Shown here: positions 34,202-43,070 of the stretch, piece after piece
Layout of the letters: each line of letters begins with the position of its first letter
How positions within the stretch are numbered: the first letter of the stretch is position 1
DNA from: Francisella philomiragia subsp. philomiragia ATCC 25015
GTDB taxonomy: Bacteria > Pseudomonadota > Gammaproteobacteria > Francisellales > Francisellaceae
DNA length: 64,000 nucleotides
Assembly (NCBI RefSeq): GCF_000156715.1
Contig: NZ_DS999316.1
Location: 438,985-502,984, forward strand
Reading direction: 5' to 3'
The notes under the pieces: generated by a model
Databases searched by the model: none
Told to the model about the DNA's origin: nothing
Seen by the model: only the letters and a program-made list of their open reading frames with translations
Position numbers and translations under genes: made by a program

Positions 34202-35218
34202 GTGTACACAAAAGATATGCAACAATACAGTACTAAATATAATAAAAAAGCTATTTTATTAGTTAATCTAGGTACTCCAGATAACTATGATGTAAAATCT
34301 ATTAGAAAATATCTTAGAGAATTTTTGTCTGATCGTAGAGTAATAGAAGCTAATCCTTTATTATGGAAGCTAATCTTAAATTTAATTATTCTACCAATTC
34401 GTTCAAAAAAGAATGTGCATACTTATGAAGCCGTATGGAATAAAGAGCATAATAAATCGCCCTTGCTCTTATACACTGAAAATCTAGCAAAAAAACTAGA
34501 TCAAAGACTCGATAATTACATAGTAGATTGTGCGATGCGTTATGGCAATCCAAGCATTGAAAGTAAGATTAAAAGCTTACAAGATCAAGGAGTAACTGAG
34601 ATAATAGTATTTCCACTATATCCTCAGTATTCTGCGACTACTACTGCAACTGTTTATGATGAAATATACAGAGTCCTATCAAAGCTAAGATGGCAACCCG
34701 CTATCAAAGCAATAAATCCTTACTATGATAATAAGTTTCATATTCAAACTATTAGTCAACAAATTAGAAATTATCTTCAAGTTACAGACTCATATCTGGA
34801 TATAATTTTATTTTCTTTCCACGGCTTACCAAAGGAATATTTTGATAAAGGTGATCCCTACTATTGCCATTGTCACAAAACTTATCGCTTGGTCAAAGAA
34901 AACCTGCAAAATGAATATCCTGATATAGATTTTGAATTATCATTTCAATCTCGTTTTGGTCCTAAAAAATGGTTAGAACCATATACAACTGTCAAACTAG
35001 AAGAATTTGCAAAGCAAAATAAAAAAGTTGTAGTTATAGCCCCAGGATTTAGTGCCGATTGCCTAGAAACATTGGAAGAGCTAGCAATCACTGAAAAAGA
35101 AAACTTTATTGAAAAAGGTGGTAAAGAGTTTGTTTTAATTCCATGTTTAAATGACTCTGATGAACATGTCGAAATGTTATATAATATTATAAATGAGGAA
35201 ATATGCCTAAAAAAATAG
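34202..35218 (+). CDS. hemH: Ferrochelatase
   Basis: Inserts Fe2+ into protoporphyrin IX, the last step of heme synthesis. It has 338 residues. It contains AILLVNLGTPDNY near 17-29, the catalytic-His motif ILFSFHGLPKEYF near 201-213, and FQSRFGPKKWLEPYT near 249-263. The start chosen is GTG at 34202, with an AGG 8 bases upstream; an ATG at 34217 is an alternative. Its 3' end overlaps phrB by 16 bp, so the two are coupled. Confidence 0.94.
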   Translation: MYTKDMQQYSTKYNKKAILLVNLGTPDNYDVKSIRKYLREFLSDRRVIEANPLLWKLILNLIILPIRSKKNVHTYEAVWNKEHNKSPLLLYTENLAKKLDQRLDNYIVDCAMRYGNPSIESKIKSLQDQGVTEIIVFPLYPQYSATTTATVYDEIYRVLSKLRWQPAIKAINPYYDNKFHIQTISQQIRNYLQVTDSYLDIILFSFHGLPKEYFDKGDPYYCHCHKTYRLVKENLQNEYPDIDFELSFQSRFGPKKWLEPYTTVKLEEFAKQNKKVVVIAPGFSADCLETLEELAITEKENFIEKGGKEFVLIPCLNDSDEHVEMLYNIINEEICLKK

Positions 35219-36597
35219 CTATACATTGGTTTCGTCAAGACTTACGCCTTGCGGATAATCCTGCGCTACATCAGGCTAGTCAAGCAGATGAGACAATTAC
35301 AATATTTATACTAGATGAGAATCAAGAGATTGGTGGAGCTAGCAAACTTTGGCTTCATCACTCTTTGAGCAGTCTAAGTAAATCTCTAAATAATAAGCTC
35401 AACTTTTTTAGTGGTAATCCCCTAGAAATCATAAAAAAACTTGTCAAAGAAAATAATATCACAGATTTTTATTGGAATAGATGTTATGACAAGTACAGTA
35501 TTGATAGAGATACTCAGATTAAACAATTTCTGCAAGAGCAAGATATAAATGTAAGTAGTTTTAATGGAAGTCTACTTATCGAACCATGGCAATGTAAAAA
35601 AGATGATGGCACACATTATAAAGTATACACTCCGTTCTACAAGGAGCTTATCAAAATTAGAAAATATCGCTCAAATATTGTCAAACCAAGTTTTAATTCC
35701 CTAAAAAAACTAGAAACTGCTGATGAATTAGATTCTTTAAAACTACTAGAACCAAAACTTTCTTGGCAAAATATAATAGATCAATGGCAAATTGGCGAAG
35801 ATGCCTCGCATCAAATCCTTGAGGAGTTTCTAGATGGTAAAGTAAAAGAATACAAAATAGCTAGAGACTTCATGAGTACAGACTCAACTTCTAAATTATC
35901 TCCATATTTACACTTTGGTGAGATATCACCTAACCAAATTTTTAATGCCGTGCAGAGTCTAGACTATATTGGTAACAATGAAGAGCACTTTATCAAAGAA
36001 TTAGTTTGGCGTGATTTCTCTTATTATCAGATATATTATTATCCTGAATTACATAACAAGAACATCAACCAAAAGTTTGATAGTTTTGAATGGGATAACG
36101 ATGCTACTCTTCTTAAAAGATGGCAAACTGGACAAACAGGTATTCCAATAGTTGATGCGGGCATGAGAGAGCTTTGGCAGACTGGCTATATGCATAATCG
36201 TGTACGTATGATAGTTGCTAGCTTCCTTATCAAAAACTGTCTTATCCACTGGAAATATGGAGAAAAATGGTTTTTTGATACTTTATTTGATGCTGATTTT
36301 GCTAGTAATAATGCTAACTGGCAATGGGTTGCTGGTTGTGGTCTAGATGCCGCTCCTTACTTTAGAATTTTTAATCCTGTACTACAAGCTGAAAAATTTG
36401 AAGCTTATGAATATATTCGTAAGTATGTACCTGAACTTAAGTTTCTACCAAATAAGCTAATTGCAAAGCCATGGGAAGCAAGCGAGCTAGTATTACAAGA
36501 AGCAGGAGTTAAATTAGGTGATAATTATCCAACACCTGTGATAGATCTCAAGAAATCTCGAGACAAAGCATTAGAGTTGCATAAGAAATTAAACTAA
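35203..36597 (+). CDS. phrB: Deoxyribodipyrimidine photolyase (class I CPD)
   Basis: Light-driven repair of cyclobutane pyrimidine dimers using FADH- and an antenna cofactor. It has 464 residues. It starts IHWFRQDLRLADNPAL (about 6-21). The FAD-binding half has SPYLHFGEISPNQIF, WRDFSYYQIYYYPEL, GIPIVDAGMRELWQTGYMHNR and ANWQWVAGCGLDAAPYFRIF. The start has GAGGA 5 bases upstream and overlaps hemH by 16 bp. Antenna specificity (folate or deazaflavin) cannot be judged from sequence. Confidence 0.94.
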   Translation: MPKKIAIHWFRQDLRLADNPALHQASQADETITIFILDENQEIGGASKLWLHHSLSSLSKSLNNKLNFFSGNPLEIIKKLVKENNITDFYWNRCYDKYSIDRDTQIKQFLQEQDINVSSFNGSLLIEPWQCKKDDGTHYKVYTPFYKELIKIRKYRSNIVKPSFNSLKKLETADELDSLKLLEPKLSWQNIIDQWQIGEDASHQILEEFLDGKVKEYKIARDFMSTDSTSKLSPYLHFGEISPNQIFNAVQSLDYIGNNEEHFIKELVWRDFSYYQIYYYPELHNKNINQKFDSFEWDNDATLLKRWQTGQTGIPIVDAGMRELWQTGYMHNRVRMIVASFLIKNCLIHWKYGEKWFFDTLFDADFASNNANWQWVAGCGLDAAPYFRIFNPVLQAEKFEAYEYIRKYVPELKFLPNKLIAKPWEASELVLQEAGVKLGDNYPTPVIDLKKSRDKALELHKKLN

Positions 36598-36680
36598 TGT
36601 TATCCATATTATTAATTATCTATAGTCTATAGCATTTATATTTGAGATTATTAGTATAGCTGTAATCGAGGAGAATAGTT

Positions 36681-37955
36681 ATGAGTGATAAAATAAAAGC
36701 TATTAAAGCAATGGAAATTTTAGATTCACGTGGTAATCCAACGGTAAGAGTTCATATAGAACTTGAAGATGGTACACAAGCTACAGCATCCGTACCTTCG
36801 GGAGCTAGTACAGGTGAAAATGAAGCTGTTGAGTTACGTGATGGAGATAAATCACGTTACGGTGGCAAAGGTGTATTAAAAGCAGTTGCAAATGTTAGTG
36901 AAGTTATAGCTCCTGCATTGATTGGAATAAATGCTCATAAACAATCACAAGTAGATCGTATAATGATTGAGCTTGATGGTACGAAAAACAAATCTAAACT
37001 TGGGGCTAATGCAATACTCGGAGTATCAATGGCTGTTGCAAGGGCTGCAGCATTATCTCATAAAATACCTTTATATCAATATCTTGGTGGTGCTGGAGCT
37101 AGAAGAATACCTGTACCATGTATGAATATCCTAAATGGTGGCGAGCATTCAGATAATAATGTTGATTTCCAAGAGTTTATGGCCATACCTATTGGTGCTA
37201 AATCCTTTAGTGAAGGCTTACGCTATGTAGCAGAGACTTTTCATACATTAAAAAGTATCCTTAAAGAACGTAACCTAGTAACTAGTGTTGGTGATGAAGG
37301 AGGATTTGCTCCAAATGTCGAAAGTAATGAAGGCGCTATTGAACTAATTATCGAAGCTATTAAAAAAGCAGGTTATACACCAGGTAAAGACATATCAATA
37401 GCTATAGATTCAGCAGCAAGTTCATTCTCTCCAAACATTGATGATAAATATGATCTAAAATGGTCTGGAATTGGTAAAAAAACTAATCAAGACCTAATAT
37501 CTTTAGCTAAAGAATGGGTTAAAAAATATCCCATTATCCTATGGGAAGATCCTTTATCGGAAGCTGATTGGGATGGTTTTAGAGATTTTACAGCTGAACT
37601 TGGTAAGCATATAGAAGTTGTTGGTGATGATATATTTGTTACAAATACCGAATATATTTCTCGTGGTATAAAAGAAAAAACTGCAAATTCAGCATTAATT
37701 AAACTTAATCAAATAGGTACTGTTTCTGAAACTATAGAGGCTGTAAGAATGTGTCGAGATAATGGCTGGCGTTACTTTATATCACATAGATCAGGAGAAA
37801 CAGAGGATGATTTTTTAGCTGACTTTGCAGTAGCTATGGATGGAGGACATCTAAAAACTGGTTCAGCTTGCCGTAGTGAACGTATAGCCAAATATAATCG
37901 CTTATTAGAAATAGAAAGTGAACTTGGTAATAGTGCTCTTTATTATTGGAAATAA
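36681..37955 (+). CDS. eno: Enolase (possibly a divergent second copy)
   Basis: Interconverts 2-phosphoglycerate and PEP. It has 424 residues, near the family's usual 430. It contains [83 protein letters not shown] [27 protein letters not shown] (catalytic Lys), [11 protein letters not shown] and [18 protein letters not shown]. The hallmark residues are intact. From memory the usual Francisella enolase is about 456 residues and reads differently, so this may be a second, divergent enolase. A GAGGAG site lies 7 bases upstream. It is alone between phrB and the convergent galM. Confidence 0.9.
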   Translation: MSDKIKAIKAMEILDSRGNPTVRVHIELEDGTQATASVPSGASTGENEAVELRDGDKSRYGGKGVLKAVANVSEVIAPALIGINAHKQSQVDRIMIELDGTKNKSKLGANAILGVSMAVARAAALSHKIPLYQYLGGAGARRIPVPCMNILNGGEHSDNNVDFQEFMAIPIGAKSFSEGLRYVAETFHTLKSILKERNLVTSVGDEGGFAPNVESNEGAIELIIEAIKKAGYTPGKDISIAIDSAASSFSPNIDDKYDLKWSGIGKKTNQDLISLAKEWVKKYPIILWEDPLSEADWDGFRDFTAELGKHIEVVGDDIFVTNTEYISRGIKEKTANSALIKLNQIGTVSETIEAVRMCRDNGWRYFISHRSGETEDDFLADFAVAMDGGHLKTGSACRSERIAKYNRLLEIESELGNSALYYWK

Positions 37956-37976
37956 TATCAATTACTTTAATTTTTT

Positions 37977-38975
37977 CTAAAATTCAAGCTTAATAAATTG
38001 CTTATATTGCTGCCCTTTCTTGAGTTTGATATCTGAATTATCATAGTTTTTGCCAATTACTGGTATAAACTGTGGCTCAAAACATATTGCATGAAATTTC
38101 TGTGAATTTAAAACATTTGATAACTTCAAACCATCAGGGAAATTAGTAGTATATATCTGCGTAGCTGGATAAGAACTTGTTACTACAAGCTTTCGACCAC
38201 TAATCTCATCTGTAAATTTAATAGCTCCATCAACAATATAACAATGATCTATCCCACCACCACTAAAATATTCAAAATTAGTTTCTAATTTATCTGCAAT
38301 AACTGATTCTTGACTAAAATCCATTTCATAAGGAACTTTTATAATTTGCTTAGGTATACTGTTTGTATTAGTTATTACTACTCTCTCTGCAGATACTTGT
38401 AATTTGTGATTTTCTATAGTCGCTTTAAAATCTCCAGATAAATTATAGTAATTGTGATTTGTGAGATTTAGTAATGTATCTTCATTAGCTATGGCTTCAA
38501 AATGGATTACTAATGAATTATCTTGTAACTCATAAGTTATATCAATCTGTACATCTGCTGGAAAACCATCATCTGATGATTTTTGAATACGGCTAAATTT
38601 AACTTTATTTTGATTAACTCTATAATCAAATCTTTGATGAGAGATATTATTAAAACCTCCATGAAGAGTATTAATAGATTTCTCATTTTTACTAACACTA
38701 TATTTTTTATTATTTAAGATAAACTCACCATCTTTGATCCTCCCAGCTACCCTACCGATACTAGCACCATAATATGATGGATTATTAAAATAATTTTCTA
38801 TATCTGCATACTGTAAGACTATATTTTCAAACTTACCATTGTTATCTCTAGTTCTAAGAGAATATACAGTAGCTCCAATGTCTAATAGTTCTAATTGGAT
38901 ATTATTATTTTCTAATGAAATTACATTTAGGAAGTTTTGTGCGATTTTAATTCTTTTAGTAGATACTTTTAGCAT
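37977..38975 (-). CDS. galM: Aldose 1-epimerase (mutarotase)
   Basis: Interconverts alpha and beta anomers of galactose, feeding GalK. It has 332 residues. It shows GRVAGRIKDGEFILNNKKYS near 78-97, LHGGFNNISHQRF near 108-120 (catalytic His), NHNYYNLSG near 170-178 (second His), GGGIDHCYIVDG near 236-247 and the C-terminal AICFEPQFIP with catalytic Glu. It overlaps the end of coaBC by 20 bp, so it is coupled to that gene and not to the galTK cluster 30 kb away. Confidence 0.93.
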   Translation of the reverse strand: MLKVSTKRIKIAQNFLNVISLENNNIQLELLDIGATVYSLRTRDNNGKFENIVLQYADIENYFNNPSYYGASIGRVAGRIKDGEFILNNKKYSVSKNEKSINTLHGGFNNISHQRFDYRVNQNKVKFSRIQKSSDDGFPADVQIDITYELQDNSLVIHFEAIANEDTLLNLTNHNYYNLSGDFKATIENHKLQVSAERVVITNTNSIPKQIIKVPYEMDFSQESVIADKLETNFEYFSGGGIDHCYIVDGAIKFTDEISGRKLVVTSSYPATQIYTTNFPDGLKLSNVLNSQKFHAICFEPQFIPVIGKNYDNSDIKLKKGQQYKQFIKLEF

Positions 38976-40137
38976 AGTCTAATATCAATTTTGCAACTTG
39001 TGATTTTGATATATTATTATACTCTTTTAAATTATTTTCAGATAAGATTGTTACACTTGAACTATCATTACCAAATACTTCGGTTGAATTAGCAACTATC
39101 ATATTTAGATTTTTTTTGACAAGCTTAGATCTAGCATATTCAACTATATTTTCAGACTCGGCCGCAAAGCCTATAGCAAAAATACTTGGATATGATTTTT
39201 TACAATTTGCTAAAACATCAGGATTTTTAATAAACTCTAAAGTTAAAGTTTCATCAGTTTTTTTAATTTTATTTGTAAATTTATTTTTGATCTTATAATC
39301 AGCTACTGCAGCACAACCAATAAAAATATCACTATCTTTAGCTCTCTCGAGCATTGCTTGATTCATTGCATCAGCACTTTTGGTATCAATGATTTCTAAG
39401 TTAGGATGTTTAATATTAAAATTAAAGCTTATTGTAGTTTTTGCTTTTAATACTACAACAATTGCTCCTCTTACAAGTAACTCTCTTACCAATGCAAAAC
39501 CCATCTTACCAGAGCTGTAATTTGATAGATATCTAACACCATCGATATCTTCTACAGTTGCTCCTACTGTTATCACTACTTTTTTAGCTTTGAAATCTTG
39601 AGCAATATTCAATAACTCAAACAAAACTTCAGGCTCATGTAATCTGCCACTACCTATATCTCCACAAGCTTGAATGCCTTGATCTGGAGCAATCAAATTA
39701 AATCCTATATTTTGAAGTTTTGTAATATTCATCTGAGTTAATTGATTTTGCCACATATTTACATTCATAGCAGGAGCTATATATACTTTAGAATTATCCT
39801 CATTAGCTAATATTGTTTGACTTAATAAATCATCAGCTAAACCATGAGCCAATTTTGCAATAGTATTTGCTGAAGCCGGAACTATAAATATCTTATCAGC
39901 CCAACGTGATAAATTAATATGTGCCATACTTTGACTATATTCACTCATATTCAAAGATTCATCAGTGTAGACATTACAGCCTAAAGCTACTAAAAGTTCA
40001 GGCTTTATAAACTGCTGTGCTCCTTTAGTGACTATAGCTCTACACTCAACACCACTTTTAATAAAAAGTCTTATCAAATTTATAGTCTTAAAAGCTGATA
40101 CACTACCAGTAATCCCAAATAAAATCTTATTACTCAT
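38956..40137 (-). CDS. coaBC: Bifunctional phosphopantothenoylcysteine decarboxylase/ligase
   Basis: Two consecutive steps of coenzyme A synthesis. The N-terminal CoaC flavoprotein has GITGSVSAFKTINLIR (about 5-20), the substrate-binding APAMNVNMW near 128-136, and ACGDIGSGRL (active-site Cys). The C-terminal CoaB ligase begins KKVVITVGATVEDIDGVRYLSNYSSGKMG near 196-224, with VRYLSNYSSGKMG conserved. It has 393 residues, standard. It is preceded by the MFS porter (12 bp) and overlaps galM by 20 bp. Confidence 0.95.
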   Translation of the reverse strand: MSNKILFGITGSVSAFKTINLIRLFIKSGVECRAIVTKGAQQFIKPELLVALGCNVYTDESLNMSEYSQSMAHINLSRWADKIFIVPASANTIAKLAHGLADDLLSQTILANEDNSKVYIAPAMNVNMWQNQLTQMNITKLQNIGFNLIAPDQGIQACGDIGSGRLHEPEVLFELLNIAQDFKAKKVVITVGATVEDIDGVRYLSNYSSGKMGFALVRELLVRGAIVVVLKAKTTISFNFNIKHPNLEIIDTKSADAMNQAMLERAKDSDIFIGCAAVADYKIKNKFTNKIKKTDETLTLEFIKNPDVLANCKKSYPSIFAIGFAAESENIVEYARSKLVKKNLNMIVANSTEVFGNDSSSVTILSENNLKEYNNISKSQVAKLILDYAKSIY

Positions 40138-40149
40138 AAATATTAATCT

Positions 40150-41334
40150 CTACTTATTTAATATCTTCTCTCTTTTATAAAACATAATTATTAGTAAAAC
40201 CATAATAGCTACTAATACAGCTAAGATATTTACATTCATTCTAAATGTGCTTTCATTAGTAATCCAATAAGCAAAAATAATCCCAAAGAAAATACTACTA
40301 GTCCTACCTAAGGCAAATATCATATTAGTAGCTAATGAACGAACTTCTGTCGGAAACTCAGTTGCTGCATATTGTGCCCACATAATGTTATAACCACCAC
40401 CAATAAGCCCAATAAGTATTCCATAGAAAAATATAAAATCACTAGATACATATTTATACGCAAAGATACTCACCAGAAATATAACTATATTTATTACAAA
40501 AAATAAACTCGGTGATTTAAAATATTGGTTATATATTCCGCTAAGAATACTACTAATAATATTTCCTGCAAAAAATCCAAATAAAAACAGCTTAACTAAA
40601 CTTGCAAAATCGACATCATTCGCGATGAATTTCACCAATGCAAACATTACAGTTATCACAAAGAAATAAGGTAGTGTAATTAAAAAGTTAAGAATCAGCG
40701 GTTTATTATAATTTCTGATAAGAAAACCAATACTTCCCGCATTTTTAAATTTATCAGATTTATACAACTCTATAAAATATGGTGACTCTTCTAATACTCT
40801 TCGAAATGCGTATATTCCCAAACCAGCAAATCCACCAAAAATAAACATTACTTTATAAGATAAAACACCCAAAAGTGTAGCGACCACTCCTCCTAATACT
40901 CCAAGAATATATAAAAGACTCATTCCCCAAGCAGCTAATCTAGGCGGAAAAAATTCTACTATCAAAACACTAGATACAGCAAACTCACTTGCTAGAGCCA
41001 AGTATGCTAAAAATCTTAGTAGCATAAAAATGTAGATATTATTTACAAATATACACAATAAAGTAGTCAAAGAATAAAGCAAAATACTATATTTTATGAC
41101 CGTAATACGCCCAAACTTATCGGCTAAAATACCAAAGAGGATTGCACCAACTAAGATACCAACCATTTGAATATTATTTATCAAGTAATAAGCTTGTTGA
41201 ATTTTAGTAGAATCAAAAATTCCAAATTGTTGCTTTAGTAAATCAACATAAGAGACGCTAAATACAGTCAAATCATAAAAATCTATAAAGTAACCTAAAC
41301 ACAGTATTACTAAAATCCATTTTGCATTTTTCAT
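40150..41334 (-). CDS. MFS transporter (metabolite/H+ symporter type)
   Basis: A 394-residue, 12-TM transporter. TM1 reads YFIDFYDLTVFSVSYVDLL, and ILADKFGRITVIKYS lies in the TM2-3 loop. AWGMSLLYILGVLGGVVATLLG and EESPYFIELYKSDKF mark the centre, and TEFPTEVRSLATNMIFALGR the C-terminal half. The RxxTxxxFxxGR-like pattern suits the metabolite:H+ symporter (aromatic acid/sialate) families. Substrate unknown. It starts the MFS-coaBC-galM run. Confidence 0.8.
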   Translation of the reverse strand: MKNAKWILVILCLGYFIDFYDLTVFSVSYVDLLKQQFGIFDSTKIQQAYYLINNIQMVGILVGAILFGILADKFGRITVIKYSILLYSLTTLLCIFVNNIYIFMLLRFLAYLALASEFAVSSVLIVEFFPPRLAAWGMSLLYILGVLGGVVATLLGVLSYKVMFIFGGFAGLGIYAFRRVLEESPYFIELYKSDKFKNAGSIGFLIRNYNKPLILNFLITLPYFFVITVMFALVKFIANDVDFASLVKLFLFGFFAGNIISSILSGIYNQYFKSPSLFFVINIVIFLVSIFAYKYVSSDFIFFYGILIGLIGGGYNIMWAQYAATEFPTEVRSLATNMIFALGRTSSIFFGIIFAYWITNESTFRMNVNILAVLVAIMVLLIIMFYKREKILNK

Positions 41335-41408
41335 TATTCAAAATAAATTGATAATATTAGAGATGTATTATAGATAGATAAAAGTTTAATGACTATAGCT
41401 AAAAAGCA

Positions 41409-42917
41409 TTAATCGACAATAATATTCTTCTCATTTGCTGTAGACCTACAAAATGCTACATAACGCTTATCAGTCACAAACCAATAGAATACTGCACCAA
41501 CAATAGCGTCAGCAAAATAGTTTGTTATAGGTGTAGTTAAACAAACAAAAATTATAAATGGTAATATAAGCATTAAAAGATTTTTAATACCAATTCTTCT
41601 AAACTCAAGGCTTGCATATATAGTTATTAAAACTACAAGTATTGCACTCATATTTATTTGTGTCTGAATCTCTACTGTATTAAGTAACAATGTCAAAACC
41701 ACAAATACAACCAAACCAAATAGTCTAGTACGTGGCGCTAAAGCTCCCATACTTACAGGTGCTGCCATATATCCTATAATGTGAAAACCTGTCACAACCA
41801 ACATCAAACCAGTCCAGTTATCTGAGAAAAACAAAAATATAACTGATAAAATAAAGTTTGCAAGAAGAGATCTACGCGAGATATTTACAACAGGAGTAAT
41901 TTTAGCAAAATATCTAGGCATCTGTCCTTCTGAAGACATTGCATATAGCATTCTCGAAGAAGCTCCTAAATATGTATATCCTGTAGCAGATGGACTAACT
42001 ACGCTATCAACTATAAGCAAAAATGATATATAACCAAGTCCTAATAGTGTCGCTAATTGTAATAATGGTGAATCAAAATCTAATCCAGCCCAACCACCTT
42101 TTTCTAAAAGGTATTGATGAGGAACTGCCTGCATAAATGCATATTGCAAACCTAAATATAAAACTAAAACTATAAGTAAAGCTAAAATAATTGCTAATGG
42201 AATATTTCTACCAGGATTTTTAACTTCACTAGCATAAGCAACAACTGTTTGAAATCCATTGAAGGTATAGATCAAACCACCAGCAACAATAGCAGTCAAA
42301 GCTGAGCCAAATCCAAACTGGGAATTGTTAGGAATATCTTCGGAAAACATACTAACATGATCAGAGCTATGTATAAATGCATAGGCTATAAATATAATAA
42401 CGATTATAAATGGTACTGCCATTTTAAATACTGTTATAGCATTATTGACTCTAGCTAATAATTTAACACCATAAAAATTAATAACTAAATATATAAATAA
42501 TACAGCTAATGCGAAAGTCATACCAGCTGTAGTCAAAACGCCATCACTCATTAACCATTGCATAGACTTAACACCAGATAGATACTGAGTAGTTGCTAAT
42601 GCTTCAGATGAAATAACTACAACAATACCAAACCAGTTTGCAAAAGCAAATGGCATCGCAAAAATACTATTATGAGATATCGCACTCGATCTAGTTGTAG
42701 CTCCTCTTACTGGATACAAAGATACAACTTTACCAAGACATAGCGCAATCATTACAACAATTAATGCTGCTAAAATCCAAGCCAAAAAAGCCCAGTTACC
42801 AGCATTTTTAGCTGTAAGCTGAGCACTAAATAGCCAGCCTGAACCGACCATACAAGTAGTACCGATCAATACAGCACTAAACAACGACATCTTTTTTACA
42901 GATACATTATCACTCAT
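41409..42917 (-). CDS. APC-family amino acid permease
   Basis: A 502-residue membrane protein with about 12-14 TM segments and the APC start MSLFSAVLIGTTCMVGSGWLFSAQLTAKNAG (TM1 unwound glycine region GSGW). FNGFQTVVAYASEVKNPGRNIPLAI is in TM6, and GASSRMLYAMSSEGQMPRYFAKI is the conserved late loop. It lies downstream of putA on the same strand with a 153-bp gap holding two repeat boxes, so uptake of proline or a related amino acid is plausible. Francisella members of this family have been given differing substrates, so specificity is open. Confidence 0.85.
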   Translation of the reverse strand: MSDNVSVKKMSLFSAVLIGTTCMVGSGWLFSAQLTAKNAGNWAFLAWILAALIVVMIALCLGKVVSLYPVRGATTRSSAISHNSIFAMPFAFANWFGIVVVISSEALATTQYLSGVKSMQWLMSDGVLTTAGMTFALAVLFIYLVINFYGVKLLARVNNAITVFKMAVPFIIVIIFIAYAFIHSSDHVSMFSEDIPNNSQFGFGSALTAIVAGGLIYTFNGFQTVVAYASEVKNPGRNIPLAIILALLIVLVLYLGLQYAFMQAVPHQYLLEKGGWAGLDFDSPLLQLATLLGLGYISFLLIVDSVVSPSATGYTYLGASSRMLYAMSSEGQMPRYFAKITPVVNISRRSLLANFILSVIFLFFSDNWTGLMLVVTGFHIIGYMAAPVSMGALAPRTRLFGLVVFVVLTLLLNTVEIQTQINMSAILVVLITIYASLEFRRIGIKNLLMLILPFIIFVCLTTPITNYFADAIVGAVFYWFVTDKRYVAFCRSTANEKNIIVD

Positions 42918-42946
42918 ATTCTTTCCTTATAATTAATTTAAAACTA

Positions 42947-43024
42947 GACAAAAAAATATTTGACATATTTTTTAGCTATAACTTTTTGATAATTTTTGAT
43001 CATCGACTGACAAAAAATTTGACA
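42947..43024. promoter_or_regulatory. Two related repeats in the putA-permease gap
   Basis: Two similar boxes, GACAAAAAAATATTTGACA at 42947-42965 and GACAAAAAATTTGACA at 43009-43024, lie in the same orientation about 45 bp apart. They differ by a few central bases. They sit upstream of the permease gene and downstream of putA. Their location suits operator sites, but A-rich chance similarity cannot be ruled out. Confidence 0.4.
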
Positions 43025-43070
43025 AGGTAAGTTTTAAATTACCATCAAGAATATGAGTTTACAATATTTT

